Shown: in pieces, positions 36,943-49,940 of the stretch | Layout of the letters: every line of letters begins with the position of its first letter | Numbering within the stretch: the first letter of the stretch is position 1 | Origin: Rotaria sordida | Taxonomy: Eukaryota > Rotifera > Eurotatoria > Philodinida > Philodinidae | Assembly (NCBI GenBank): GCA_905250125.1 | Contig: CAJNOL010000183.1 | Location: 149,561-213,560 of the forward strand | Reading direction: 5' to 3' | DNA length: 64,000 bases | Notes under the pieces: model-generated | What the model was told of the DNA's origin: nothing | Databases searched by the model: none | Seen by the model: only the letters and a program-made list of their open reading frames with translations | Translations under genes and position numbers: made by a program

Positions 36943-39013
36943 ACTATAATAAATAAATGTTTACAGTAAAACTTTTGTATTTATTAAAGTTTTTCAATTT
37001 TATTTTTTTTTTGTTAACCACTTTTTGTTTTTAATAAAATTTAGAAAAACTAGATGTGTTGCAAAGATGTTCACAGCGTCTAACGATAATAGGAAAAGTC
37101 TTTCTTCTCATTTTTGTAGCACTACAATATTTCTTAAGAAATAATGTTTCATTTTTGAACATGTGTTTCATTTTCAATTTTAACCTATTTTACAATTAAA
37201 TTTTCATAAATTTAGATATTATATTCATCACAGTTGAAATTCATTAAGCTTTGAATTGAGTCGATTTGCTAGCGTGATAACTTTTAATCAACATTGCTTA
37301 TAATTTATTTTATAAATTTAAAAAATAAGCATCAAAATGTGGTAATAAAACGAATGGTATCTCATAAAGAACGAGTCTAGTAACGATTAAATCCCTTATC
37401 TTAACTTTCAGCGTTTAATTGACATCTTTTATTTAAAAATATCCTTGCAATAGAGTTTAACGGCTGGTAAGATAAAGGGACGGCCGTCCGATGGACATAT
37501 AAGACGACAGATGGGTACATGGTCCCCACCAAAAAAATGAATCATACTTGTTATTGGAAAAGGAATCATCTGTGCGAAATATGTTAATTGAGAGAAGTGA
37601 TAGTGAAATCCAAAGATTTCGTTATAGTCTTATCAGTGATGAATCTAGAATTTTAGTAAATGAGGACGATCATAGTCACGAAACGTATTTTCAAGTCAAA
37701 TTAGAAGTCGTATCGGTTCATTTTTGGCTGTTTTCTGCTGAGAAAATTCCAAAAATAGTTCGAAGGGAAGGAGCGATCATCCCTAATGTCTCGTTCGGAA
37801 TCTGCCACTGAGCATTGTGTCCAATAAATTGATATATGAGAATGTGAAAAATCCTCCAATGGATTACAAATCTAAATGATCAAATATTCCCATCGACAGA
37901 CTGTAACATACAGTTATTAACACAAATTTCTTTAGATAAAAGAGTACTGTATATTGAAAGTTATTGTTTTTTTTTATGGATCAACAGGAGGATTTTTACA
38001 TTCTTTATGAATCATAATGTTCTAATTACGACTTTCCATCGGTTGGGATTGTCCCATCATATGAGTCAGGTATATTGACTCAATATATATATACGAGAAT
38101 TTCTCGTTCTTTTCTGTGTGGGTGTGAGATCTGATAAGCTATATAACCCATAGATGTCAAACAAAGATGAATTTAGGTTGGATGAGATCTAGAATTTATT
38201 TGCCGGTTGATAATAGACAGGGATCTTTTTCTAGTGATTTCAATATATTCTTAACAACTTTCTACAGCTCGTAACTTCAGTGTGCAAGTATACTTTGTAA
38301 GTTTAAAGATTTGATGAAGGGACTTTTTTTTTGTTTTATGAGATAACGAGAATCAGGTTTCATTTCGTTTAAAAAGTATTCAAATTTCTCTGACGTTTTT
38401 ATATAACCTTTTTCTTTTAAACCAAATGCATCATAAAACAAAAATTTTGTCAATTTATTTCTTTTTTTTTTTTGCTTTCATCTATACAATTCAAATATTA
38501 TTATATGAAACACATTGATTATCGTACTTTTTTTTTCATGTTAAAAAGAAAAAGAAATTTGTAATCAAAATAAATATATTCTAATAAAATTTTTATTTGT
38601 TTTTGTCTATCTAATTTATGTCTAACTTTTTCCATGATATATTTTCAAAAGATAAGTTAAGCCAGATGGAAAATTGATTTGTTATCACTAAGATTTTGTC
38701 ATAGCCTTTCGCTTGTATGCAAGTAAAAACAAATACATACAATCAAAACAATCTTCGTTACTTTTTCTTCAATTCTTCATGCCTTCTCGTTCTCTGCAGC
38801 TACCCAGCGCCTAGCAATGCGATGTATTGCAAGTCATGTCGGATTTTTTTTTCTCTCCTCGTCATCTCTCGTTCTTTTTTTAATGCCTTCCATATTGTCA
38901 GATGATTAGTACAAAACAAATACATCTTCTAGTCATTTGAATAATTTTCTTAGACACAAGATGATTCATATTTTTTAAGATGATGTAGCAAACATATATG
39001 TATATATATATAT
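36943..39013. other. Intergenic region, TIM14 to Rab
   Basis: AT-rich, with one copy of a dispersed repeat (37610-37815, listed separately) and a TA tract at 38995-39017. No gene seen. Confidence 0.55.
37610..37815. repeat. Dispersed repeat family A, copy 1
   Basis: The text around GATCATAGTCACGAAACGT, TTCATTTTTGGCTGTTTTCT and ATAGTTCGAAGGGAAGGAGC recurs in the same orientation at 39785-39975. The 87-codon frame here is not supported as a gene. Confidence 0.6.
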
Positions 39014-39147
39014 ATATGTTGCAGTGGAAAAAAAAATTCAGTAGAATTTAAAGTTCTATTGATAGAGATTGAAACTTCATTTTCTACTAGTAGAAAATGA
39101 AATTTCAATCTCTACTAATAGAATTTTAATTTCTACTGTAACATATA
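39014..39147. mobile_element. Palindromic MITE-like element just upstream of Rab
   Basis: ATATGTTGCAGT...AGTAGAATTTAAAGTTCTAT...GAGATTGAAACTTCATTTTC folds onto GAAAATGAAATTTCAATCTC...ATAGAATTTTAATTTCTACT...GTAACATAT around the centre CTACTAGTAG at 39088. The left arm has about 16 extra bases. The unit is flanked by TA, the usual Tc1/mariner target. It ends 33 bp before the Rab start codon. Confidence 0.65.
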
Positions 39148-39157
39148 TTCTTGATGA

Positions 39158-39164
39158 TTTCTAG
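39158..39164 (+). promoter_or_regulatory. Candidate splice/trans-splice acceptor before Rab
   Basis: TTTCTAG lies 16 nt before the Rab ATG. It could accept a spliced leader or end a 5' UTR intron; the sequence does not decide. Confidence 0.3.
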
Positions 39165-39180
39165 GTACTGCATTCTGACA

Positions 39181-41184
39181 ATGACGCATTCACAATCAAA
39201 TCGTCCTTATAAAATTTTATTTATTGGTGATAGTGCAGTTGGGAAGACAAGTTTGATGTTTCGTTTTGCTGGTACGTACTGAAAAAGTCGTTTGACACAT
39301 ATAATCATATTTTTAGTACAGCTATGGTTAAGATTCAAAGTTCTTTATATGTTCTTATCAGTTTTTTATTGACATTTTTTTTTCATATCTATGATAAAGC
39401 AAGCTTTTTATGAGGGCACGTAGAGGTTAAACGTTTGAAAATAATTAAATATTGACCTTTGATTAATAAATAGTTCAGAATTAGTTCAATCGAATAAATC
39501 GAGAACATAGCAAGAATTATTGGAATGACATGCAAATGTCTGTGAACCGTTATTTCTTACTATCGAAAAGTCATATCAACTTCAATTATCTTTTATTTAG
39601 AATAATAACAAAATCAGGCTAAGATAAATAATTTAATAATCAGTTGTATATTGTACGAAATCATGTTTTTGATGAACTTCAAAAAATGTTTCGTATTTTG
39701 TTTAGAAATAGCAAATGATCAAGAATTTATATAAGATGTGATATATTAGATCTATCTTTCCAAATTAACTCTATTCATTTTTTCAAACCAGTAGTGGATC
39801 TGAGATTATGATGAATGAAGGCGATTATAGTCACACAATGTGTTTTTAAGCCAAATTATAGATCATACTGATTCATTTTCGGGCACTTTTCTGCTTAGAA
39901 AAATTGAAAAATAATTCGAAAGGAAGAGACGATCGTTCTCAGTACCTCCTCTAAATCAGTCACTGTATTGAAACGAGCGATTTCAAAATTTTTATAAAGG
40001 ATAGTTTAATGGTAATATTATTCACATCATTTTTTTTAGTATTAAAAAATTGTCCTCTAAAAAAAGAGAGAATAAATATATAAGTTTGTTTTATTTGCTC
40101 AATACTTCATGTTTTACTCTCAAACAGAAAGAAAAAAAAAACATTCGATTCGATATTCTGTTATTGAAAAATAAACATCAATCTTTTATGTTAGATCATT
40201 TCTAGGAAACTAATCTTTAAAAACTTGATGAAAAGTAAATTAAATCTAATGATATGAATAAAAGTAATATATTTAACTATCAAAAATCTAATAGTCAAGA
40301 TTGATACTTGTGAATTATTGAATTCAAAAGAATTAAATCTCTAATTTCATAATAATAAGACATTCATTGTCTATGTCATATTGAATATTTTGATAAATAG
40401 AACAATAAGCAAAACTAATAAACGACTAATAAAAACAAGATCTACTAGTGAAACAATGTTTTCTTGATACTCTTTAATTGACATTTATTCTAAAAACAAA
40501 CGAAAGGTCAAAAGAAAAAAGAAACAAGATTTTAATTATCAGATTTTTTAATATTAACTTTTCTTATTAGATAATACATTTACTGAAACATTCACACCAA
40601 CAATTGGAATTGATTTTAAAGTTAAAACAATCTTTTTACGAGATAAATCAATTAAATTACAACTTTGGGATACAGCTGGTCAAGAAAAATTTTATAATAT
40701 AACTCGATCTTATTACGTACGATAAACAAATATATTTAGATTTAAATCAAAATAAATGTTTTCTTTTGTTTTTTAGCGTAATGCTGATGCTATAGTCCTT
40801 GTTTATGATCGTACAGTAGCAAGTTCATTTCAAAATATTAGTCGTTGGATGAAAAATATAGATGAAAATGCTCCTGATGATGTCATACGAATATTAGTTG
40901 GAAATAAAAGTGATCTTCATCATTCTATTGTTATATCATCACAAGATGGAAAAAAATTGGGCGATAGATATAATGTAGATTATTTTGAAACAAGTGCGAA
41001 ATCGGATACAAATTCCAATGTATCAAAAGTGTTTTATACTTTAACAGAAAAAATACTTGACCAAGATCAAGTAACATCTAAACCTTTAGACACTGATGTT
41101 CATATATTAATTAATCCATCAGATTCAATTTATGACAAACTTACAAGTTGTTGTTCATCATCAATAACAACTAATAAAAAATGA
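39181..41184 (+). CDS. Rab-type small GTPase with non-standard C-terminus
   Basis: Exons 39181-39271, 40571-40716 and 40777-41184 encode 214 residues; intron 1 is 1.3 kb. All nucleotide-binding motifs are intact: P-loop GDSAVGKTS (16-24), switch [11 protein letters not shown] (38-47), WDTAGQE (63-69), NKSD (122-125) and ETSAK (150-154). [15 protein letters not shown] places it with secretory Rabs of the Rab3/8/10 type, which cycle on membranes and recruit transport effectors; the exact subtype is uncertain. The only C-terminal cysteine pair is C204-C205, followed by nine residues (SSSITTNKK) to the stop. That is unlike the terminal CC, CXC or CCXX that Rab geranylgeranyl transferase uses. Intron 1 carries a dispersed repeat copy. 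Confidence 0.9.
39785..39975. repeat. Dispersed repeat family A, copy 2 (in Rab intron 1)
   Basis: This is a diverged direct copy of 37610-37815, including GATTATAGTCACACAATGTG, GATTCATTTTCGGGCACTTTTCTG (split match) and ATAATTCGAAAGGAAGAGAC. Confidence 0.6.
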
Positions 41185-42250
41185 TATATGTTTTTCTTTT
41201 TTGTTCAAAAGTCATTGCCTTACTTTCTGTGAGCATAAAGAAGAAAATATTCAGATTTTTTTATCGGAAATATGTGAAGTTATTCAATACTATCAACTCA
41301 ATTATTGTACATCCAGAATTTTTGTGGTATAAAAATGATTCAAGGAGTATCTAATTGAACGAGTTCTTAGCGATAGAGTCCGAAATTCATTGATCTTCAT
41401 GGAAATGTTCTGTGTGATAAGCAAGATGAAATTGCTGTCTTCTTCGAAATATATCGAGCTATCGAAAGACTTAGAACATCCTGGAAAAAGTTTGATTAGC
41501 TGATATTTTTCGATTGATGGATATTTTATAATATCTGCCAAAATTCATTGATACAATATCTTTTCAAACAAAAAAATAAACTTACATCTCAATTTCATCA
41601 AAATTACGATAAAAAAGTTTTAGCTCAATTAGTTGAAGTGTCAGGGGGATAACTTCGATTTTTCACTTCGAAAGTTGATTTTGAAAAAAAAACGCGGCTT
41701 CGATATGTTGGAATTTTTATCTCTCTATGATGAGGGAATATATTTTGGTTATGAAACAACTGCTTTAGAATCTAAACAAAAAGTTTTCGTTTTTCTGACG
41801 ACCAAAAAAGAGAGTACTTGAATGTCTCTTTCAAATTGAAAAGGAACTTGATAAGAAAAAAATAAAAAATTTTTAAGATCTGGAAAGGGAAGATATTCTT
41901 TAGCTTTTCAAGTGAATTTGAAGAATGAAAAAGAAAATAATATTCTATTTTGTTTTCTATTGAATATGTTTATGTATCCTTTCAACTGGAGGAGTGAGAG
42001 CTTGATAAAACATTGAATGAACTCACAGATATTCTTTCTTTTTTGTTCTATCGTCCATGGAAAATGTCAACTAAGTATTTCCGAAAAAAATGAACTTTCG
42101 AAATTATTTTTTTTTTTATTAAATTATTTCAATAACAATTTTATCTCCCACTGATCTTAATCATAAAATAAGAAAATCTATTTGGCAATGTCTAATGGAT
42201 GATAAAATGGAAAGAAAAATATGGGAATATGGATTTTTAACAAATTTATT
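41185..42250. other. No supported gene
   Basis: The frames at 41302-41541 (minus) and 41633-41821 (plus) look partly protein-like, but neither shows a recognisable domain or convincing splice sites. Confidence 0.4.
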
Positions 42251-42286
42251 TTGTTTGCTATTATTGACATTCTGCTTGATGTTCTG

Positions 42287-42400
42287 CCAGTTGCAGAAAT
42301 ATAATACGTTCTTGACAAGTTGAACATATTTGGCAACGTTGTATTAGATGTGAAATATTCGGATTTTGATGATATGAACGTACACAAATATTAATCATTT
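42287..42400 (-). pseudogene. Possible zinc-finger exon or fragment
   Basis: A short minus frame starting near 42400 (MINICVRSYHQNP...) contains CQICSTCQERIIFLQLAEHQ followed by AEC and a stop. The Cys/His spacing suits a C2HC zinc finger. No upstream exons were found, so this may be a remnant or a small isolated gene. The call is weak. Confidence 0.25.
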
Positions 42401-42432
42401 TTAATGAATTATAGAGCAAAAACAAAAGTCTA

Positions 42433-43110
42433 AAATGAAAAATCTACCACTCAATCTCAACGATAGAATAAAGAGAAAGATGTTTCGTTCTCGTCGTGAA
42501 TACGATCATTCTACATTAAAATTATCTTTTCATTCTTGTCTTGTTTGCCAACATAAAAAAAGCAAGTAATTGAATGTATAGAAGAAAAATGAATAGCTTG
42601 CATCCATAGCCTTGAGTAAATTCTTACGAAAAAAAAAATTTACAGTGTTTAATTGACTATATATGTACGAATTCTTTTTGAATTGAAAAGGGCTCATCTT
42701 ATAAAGCATATGTTGGATTCTTTGTAATCATTTATATTCTATATAATAGAAAAGCAGCATGACGATAACGAGTTTTTTTTTATATGTAAATGTTAACAAT
42801 TTCTGCGTCATATTGCAAAGATAAATCATAATAAAACAGATTTTTTCATCGATCATATGTTAAACTATTGGAAATCAACGTTTTAAAATCAGAAATAGAT
42901 CATTTCGTTCCAATCACTTTCTGATTTTTTATATTTTATTTAATTATGAATCAATAATTAAATAGTAAGAAATAAAATTTTTAATAAATTAAATAAAGAA
43001 ATAGAAATTCAATTATTTATTAATCGTATAAGAATTGTTATTATATTTGATTAAAAATTTTATAATTAATATAGCATAATAACATAACTAGTAATCAAAT
43101 TTCACAAATG
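42433..43110. other. No supported gene
   Basis: A 45-codon plus frame near 42433-42570 (MKNLPLNLNDRIKRK...) ends in two cysteines and a basic stretch; it is too short to judge. The rest is AT-rich. Confidence 0.35.
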
Positions 43111-43164
43111 GTTAAATCAATATGGAATTATATATTTATTTAATTTTTATTTGTTATAAAAATG

Positions 43165-44135
43165 GAGCTTATTTGCAGAATTTACAACGCATGATGGGTT
43201 TCAAGCAAGCTTCAAATGATAAAACAAATATATACGATTATTTATATCATTATCCGAATATAGAATTATTATTGATAACACTTCTGATCCAATTTAACCA
43301 TTATTTCTATCCTTATCATGATCGAGTTTAATCGTATTGTCTGTAAAACCTTTAATTACTTATACTTTATATGATGTCACTGTTGATATATGTCATCAAT
43401 ATAAACATCCAACAATTTTAAAAATAATTCATGGTGATGAAGTAGTTTATCTGTTTGATAGTAGACAACGAATAACTGAAAAACTTTTTTGTTAAACAAA
43501 TTTTATCATGTTCAGTTCGTTTATTAGCACTCATATCTAAAACAACATTTATTTTATTGCCTTATTTAAATATAAACGCAAATGTTAATCAATATAAAGG
43601 TGTTTTAATAGAACGAGAGTTAGTAAATGATAAAAAAAAGTTCTATTGACTGTAATTCAAATCAAATTTGTCTTGCTAATATTGTCTATTCAACATCATC
43701 TTCATGTTCAGATTTAATCATACTTAATCAAATTTTAATCATAAATAAATATACTATTCGATGTGAATATATTTTAATAATTTCAATGATAATAGTTGTA
43801 ATGTAATAATTGAAACAATCAGTCAATTTAAATTACCTAAAGATGTTGAATATTTGCATATTTACAGATATTACGAAGAATCATATGATTGAAAACAAAT
43901 AAGTGATTTATTTTGACAAGTACGTATTATTATCATTATGCCTACAACTATATTCTCTTATATAATATGGTGTCTATCATTTATACATATCATTGGAGTA
44001 ACACAACAAACGATGACAGCTGATTATTACGATATAAGTTTACCACCTCTATTAAACCATTGGTTGGTAATAACAACGAAAACGAATAAAAAAAGATATT
44101 CGAAATTTAATTATGAAAATTTTAATGAATATTAA
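43165..44135 (+). pseudogene. Decayed coding region, unrecognised
   Basis: Plus frames read as protein with repeated breaks: ITYTLYDVTVDICHQYKHPT and HGDEVVYLFDSRQRITEKLF near 43350-43490, then SCSVRLLALISKTTFILLPY and YKGVLIERELVNDKKK (up to about 43640). LANIVYSTSSSCSDLIILNQ follows, and near 43940-44130 a hydrophobic segment TTIFSYIIWCLSFIHIIGV and TADYYDISLPPLLNHWLVIT. Stops and frameshifts separate the pieces, and no set of GT-AG introns I tried removes them all. I do not recognise the family. The hydrophobic last piece suggests a membrane protein. Confidence 0.4.
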
Positions 44136-44369
44136 TGAATAAAACTATATCCTTTATTGATAACATATATTAAACGAAGGGGTAAAAAAAAGCGGGTTTC
44201 TAATGTTTGTCATTCTTATGTTTTACATACACCTTTAAGAAAAAAAAAAATAATGCGAATTTTGTTAAATGCACAAAACAACGTTAAATTAATCAGACAA
44301 TTTTAAATAGATAATACAAACAACATCAAAGACACATGTAAATTAAATGTAAATTTTTAATTTATTTGT

Positions 44370-46279
44370 TTATTCTTTGAAATGATTACGAAGTAAACGA
44401 AGGAATTCTTCACGATTTTCAGGTGTTAATGCTAAGACTTGTTGTAAGAGTTTATTTGGTGAAGCAACACGTGCAAATGTTGATATATAAACATTTGTAA
44501 ATAAAGCCATTATTATTTGACAATCAAATCGATCCTATATAAACAAAAAGACAAAGCTTTTATATGAATAAATCATTTTAATCATACCATAAATCCTCCA
44601 TGACCGGGTATTGTCGCTGCAAAATCTTTAATGCGAAAAGCTCGTTTAAATCCACTTGCAAAAAAGCCACCAAATGGTCCAATACTTGAAGCAAATAATG
44701 ATAATATTAATGAATGTAATTGAAATGGATAAAGTTCTAATGTACGTTTAAAGAATGAAAAAGGTTTTGGCATTGTATAAATTGTTTTTTGAAATAATGG
44801 TATTGGTATACACGATGTTGCTAAACTCATTCTTTCATCATCATATTCTAATGGACATACAAGAAATTGATAATGACTTAATATACCAGCTACTATAAAG
44901 CCAAATATTAATGTTGATACTCCACCACCAATGAAACCTTCCCAAGTTTTTTTTGGTGATAATTTTGTTAATGGTGTACGACCATAGAAAAAGCCAAACA
45001 TGTATGCCATTATATCATTACAAATAATTAATGAAACAGGAAAAATAAACCAGATCATACCTATTAATTGAAAAAATTTAAAAAAAAAATGGATGTAATT
45101 TTTGTCATTTGATTTTATAAATTTTGAACATAATTAAGAATATATATCTTGTTAGATATACATTATGAATACTTTAAATTGATCTATCTTGCTTGTAGTT
45201 ATAGTAAGAAGGAACACTCAGAAAAATCCCTAGGGAATTAACATGACAAATACTGTGCAACTAAACGTTTCATTAGAAAGTTTACACGTTTTCTCGCTCT
45301 ATATATATATTTATGTCGCGTGATTTAAACAAACATTAATAATAATGTGTTTCGTGACATGTGAACTTTAAGATTTATAATCAATCGTGCTTCATATTAT
45401 GTCTTAAATTCATTAATCAGATATCATTTAATAGATATAGATAATTTTCAAGGTCAAAAAGATAATTTATACAATCAAAACATATGTTGATATAATCTAA
45501 GGCATTAATAGATTGAATCTCTTATTCTCATATTAAGAATAATAAAACTATTCAAATAATAAATTTTTACCTTCACAAATATTTTGTATCATTTGATGAC
45601 TTGATGTAACCAAAATCATTAATGTTATATGTGTATATCCAAATAAAGTAAATTGTTTAAGATAATATGTTTTTTTTAAACTTAATACAAATCCAACAAA
45701 ACCACTTGTATATAACAGAAATCCAATCATACGATGATATGTAACAAGTGGTTGAAGAAAATTATGTTTATGCATCATAAAACCAAAATGATTTATTAAA
45801 CTTTCACCATAAAGCCAATAATTTGATGTAAATAAAAAATACCATGATAATGTACGAAACCATGGTAGATTATGTGATTTATAAACAACATAACCAATAT
45901 TAATTATTTCTTGAAAACATTTTATTTGTATAAGTAATACAACAATTGAAACAACAAGTGGTCCCATTGATACTAATTTAGCAAAACCAAGTATCATAAC
46001 CCATGAAAATATACCTCGTATAATCCAATTACGCCAACGTGGATTTAAGCCAATTAATAATCGATCAAAATATTGCATAAATGTTTGTATTGTTGATTCT
46101 TCAACGATCATATGTGCACCACTTGGTTGTGATGGTAATGGTTCCATATCATCATCTTCTGTTGTTGGTGCACCAGCACCTGTTGGAGATGTTTCTGATT
46201 TTGATAATTGAGATTGATTAATATTATTTTCATTTTCAATATTACGATGATAAATACCAGAAGGAGTTGAAGAAGACAT
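44370..46279 (-). CDS. CDS2: Phosphatidate cytidylyltransferase (CDP-diacylglycerol synthase)
   Basis: Exons 46279-45571, 45060-44588 and 44534-44370 encode 448 residues (445 in human CDS2). The enzyme makes CDP-diacylglycerol from phosphatidate and CTP in the ER membrane, feeding phosphatidylinositol and cardiolipin synthesis. After an acidic, Ser-rich cytosolic head come several membrane helices with family landmarks [31 protein letters not shown] and [14 protein letters not shown]. The family signature S-x-F-K-R...K-D-F...P-G-H-G-G-x-x-D-R-F-D is complete and crosses the 53-nt second intron between M394 and D395. Another in-frame ATG lies 20 codons upstream (46339); I chose 46279 because the extra residues look like translated 5' UTR. 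CDS1 and CDS2 cannot be told apart here. Confidence 0.95.
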
Positions 46280-46339
46280 TCTATTATCAGTAGTTATAAT
46301 GAGTATTAAACAAAAAAAAGATCGTGAATAAAAAGACAA

Positions 46340-49300
46340 TAAAAAAAGATTTTCTTATTCGCAAATCAATAAAAATGATTTGATGTGACTAGAGAAAAAA
46401 ACAAATAGAAAAGGGAAAGGAATTTATGTTTCTGTAAGCATAAATTATAGAAGCCAATAAAAAATCAGTTGGTTGAATAGATGGCAATAGGAAACGGATT
46501 AATATAAATCTCGTTGATTCTTTCTTTGACTATCATTTCACATAGTCTATGTTCTGTCACAACAAACATGTTCTATGGAAAACAGAAAACTTGTCGTTGT
46601 TGTAATGGACATTTCTATTTCGCAAAAACATATGCCGAATTCCTGAAGTACACAATCATATCTATATAATATAATCAAAACTAGATGAATGAATATAACA
46701 TAAATCAATTTTATTGACTATAGTAAGTAATTTATATCTTAGAAACAAAGTAAGAAATCACAAAAAAAAACAACAAGTACTTTTGTGTTAAACTAATGGA
46801 ATGAAATACATTATACAAGCTTAAATCATATAAATAAATTATACTGTCCATTTCGTCAGATTAAACTTTGAGTAATAATAATTTAAATCCTTTACTGAAT
46901 GTTAAAAACAAGCTATTGATAGAATCTCTTAATAGATGATAAATGATCAATATTATCATGCAATGGTAAACAATATATGGTTAACCCAATTGGTTATTTG
47001 TTAATACGAAATATTGAATTTTTTTAATGAAAAAAAAGTTATTTTCTTTTATAGTTCAGAAAATTGAGCTTGACAAATAAATTTGAAATTTCATGTTGAC
47101 TTTTTCGTCTATATTTTGTCAATGAGATCTTACAAGAGTAATATTCCAATTGATTTCGAGTTGTTGAGATGCAACCGTCCTTACACAGAAAAATGTAATA
47201 TTATCACTTTATTCCTCATAATCATAATGATTTGGACGATAAAATCGTGTTGTTCTTATATTAACTAATAACTTTTACACTTTTAAAAATTTCGATGCAA
47301 GCATTGGCATTTAACTGGAACTATCCATTGTATTTTATTGATATTATTGTAAAAAAATATATATATCTTTAGAATAGAAAGTATTTCGAACAGCTTTTTT
47401 TTTCATGAAAACAATTATTGATTACTGTAAATATTCTTTTAATAAAAAAACTCTTACCAAAAAAAAAACTAGCGTCATACAATATGCATTATTTTGTTCT
47501 AAAATCGAAGAGAAATCGGAATCACTAAGTATCTGTTCATGACTTCCGATCACTCATGAAAGGGAGGGAGGGAGAGAGTAAACATTGGCAGACAATCTAT
47601 GGTGATTTTGTTGAGACACAGTCTCCAACAAAAACTACGTACTTATTTCATAACAGTATCATCTCAGTTCATCTTTATTAGACAATAAGAAAACATCACA
47701 TATGCATAGAAAAATAATATTTACAAAAATCTGAAATGATAGTACATATAAGTAAATATTAGATATTTAATAGACATGTCTAGAAAGATCACTAAATAGA
47801 TGGACTTTCTAGTAGAAAATAATGATTGTGACAGGAAGAAGTTAATCAACATATTTTCATCAAAAAAACAGCATAATCCATTGTGTATAGACACACTATG
47901 ACCAAAAAGGTTGACAAATAGTCAAAACACCAGGAAAATTATTTTGTGACACAGCATATATTTCTTAGATCTTGGGGAGAGGGGAAGGAAGCTCCTGCTA
48001 ATGAGGATTCATGTATCTGCTTGATTAGTATCACCATCACATTCTCAGACTTATTCTGTAATCAATTAGTTAAATGATTTTTTTTATGAACAGCGATTTC
48101 GTTTCCAGAAGCTGTAAATATGCAAGAGTAGTATATGATGAATGAAGAGATAAAAACCGAGCTCGATAAATACAAAAGTAGATTTACAACACTATATTGT
48201 AATACTTCATCTTGATATTGTGCTTCGTGATAATAAAAATCAGTATGAAATAGATAAATTAAAGTTTCCACATAACAATGCCTTCTTTTTATAATGCATT
48301 AGAAAGATATTATGCTCTGTTTTCATGAGAATTTGGCTTTCTATTCAAATTCGAGTAGTAATTGTTGGTATTAAATAATATAATATATATGCAATCGATA
48401 AATATAAAATTCTCTTGATTATGCTATATTTTATCTCATCAGACAGATATTGCATCGTTTGAATATCAATTGAGTTTTTTGTATGAATGAATCTGGTTAA
48501 TGTCTATATTGGATGATAACATGTATTTGCAATATATAAATAGAAGATTGGTCTCACAATGTTAGCTTTCAATACGTTAGCAAAGCATTGCGCTTATCGA
48601 GAGCCATTTTAGTTGTTATGATGAGTCTGCATAACAAATTTCTGAGTTGAAAACTAAAGTTGAATATAATATTAATTAATAAAAAGTTCGATTTATTGTA
48701 CTGTTGTATAGTAGAGTAGTCACACATTTTACTACTATTTAATCTTCTTTTGGTTTGTCTGTAATGAAGAAATTCTCCTCAACTGACAAATTGCTTTTGA
48801 GTCGAGACTATGTGCATTATATAGACTCAAATGAGCTATGAATGTCCTGAAAAGAGTTTGTGCTCTTAGCTTCTTGCTGCTGAAATAGTGTACTTTAACG
48901 ATATTTTTGAAATCAATGCTGTAGTATCCCTTAAGAACACTAAGAAAAATGATTTTCGAATTTCGACTTGAAACTTTGCATAGAGACAGGTCTTAGCGAG
49001 AGTAGTTTCAGGTCTTTTCATTTGCTGTATCCTGAAATAACAACATCAAAGGTCCCGGTTTCTATCAGCAATGTAAAAGACATGCTATTATCATAGTTGT
49101 ATTGTAGGATAGCAACAGCAGCAAGATTTGAAACATTCATGAAAGAAAACATTCTCGTTAAGGTTTGCTAGTTCGTCTGTATTTAGTTAATCCTAGCCAT
49201 CGTTGCGCGTATTAATCGTCATAGTGCAAACCAAAATTAATAATAAAATTCCGAATAAATATGTTTCAGAAGCAGTTAGAAAAATGAGCAGAGTATTGCA
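46340..49300. other. 3-kb gene-free stretch
   Basis: AT-rich DNA with a short GGGA-rich tract near 47560-47575 and a dispersed repeat copy (48785-49050). No coding frame is convincing. Confidence 0.5.
48785..49050 (+). repeat. Dispersed repeat family B, copy 1
   Basis: CTTTTGAGTCGAGACTATGT, GCTATGAATGTCCTGAAAAG and GAAACTTTGCATAGAGACAG recur in reverse complement at 57735-58090. I see no coding function. Confidence 0.6.
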
Positions 49301-49340
49301 ACGCTAGTTCTAGATCTAACTTTTAATTCAATTGCTTTAT

Positions 49341-49560
49341 TTACAATACAACTGATAAAATTGTAGCGTCATACAATTTTTTTAGAACGAATGATAATTT
49401 TCGATAGTAAAATGTACTTACTATAAATGGATGATTAATCGTATTGTCTTGTTCATATGCATCTTTAATCAATCCTTCTAAAAATGGTTTATCATATATA
49501 CTTAACATACCACATACCAAAAGAATGGTCGCACCGCTCAACGAAAAGATTTTTGATCAA
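49341..49560 (-). other. Coding-like remnant, uncertain
   Basis: A minus frame reads ILLVCGMLSIYDKPFLEGLI then KDAYEQDNTINHPFI and stops making sense at a good donor (GTAAGT) near 49421. It could be one exon of a lost gene. No partner exons or family are recognised. Confidence 0.25.
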
Positions 49561-49940
49561 TGGGCGCTTCTGCTACTGTCTTAAGGCTTACATCATCTTT
49601 GACACTGCCCGCGCCTCTTTTTTTTTTAATGGTGGTGCATATCTTTGATGTATGTGTAGTTCTTATTTGCATACACATCAACATCTGTACCGTCAATGTC
49701 CAAAACTGTATCAAGAAATGTATCTCTCATTATAGGTGTGGAAGGTTGATATAATGATGATCGGTTCTATATGAATTCATCTGCATGGTGCTTATTTTAT
49801 ATTCAAAGAGAAAACAAGTAAAAAAATAAATAAATAGAACGAAAAGATAAGAACAGGCAAAAAAAGATAAGGAAACAACTACTTCATTCTTGCTTTATTT
49901 TCTATTTGAAACAGTAACGATTTACACAGTTGGCTGTCAA

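Noticed and set aside
41302..41541. 79-codon minus frame downstream of Rab
   Set aside because: Partly protein-like but without domain, splice sites or continuation; not enough to call a gene.
43350..44135. Idea that the decayed region is a GPI-anchor biosynthesis gene next to CDP-DAG synthase
   Set aside because: No motif supports it; it was suggested only by the neighbour and the hydrophobic end.
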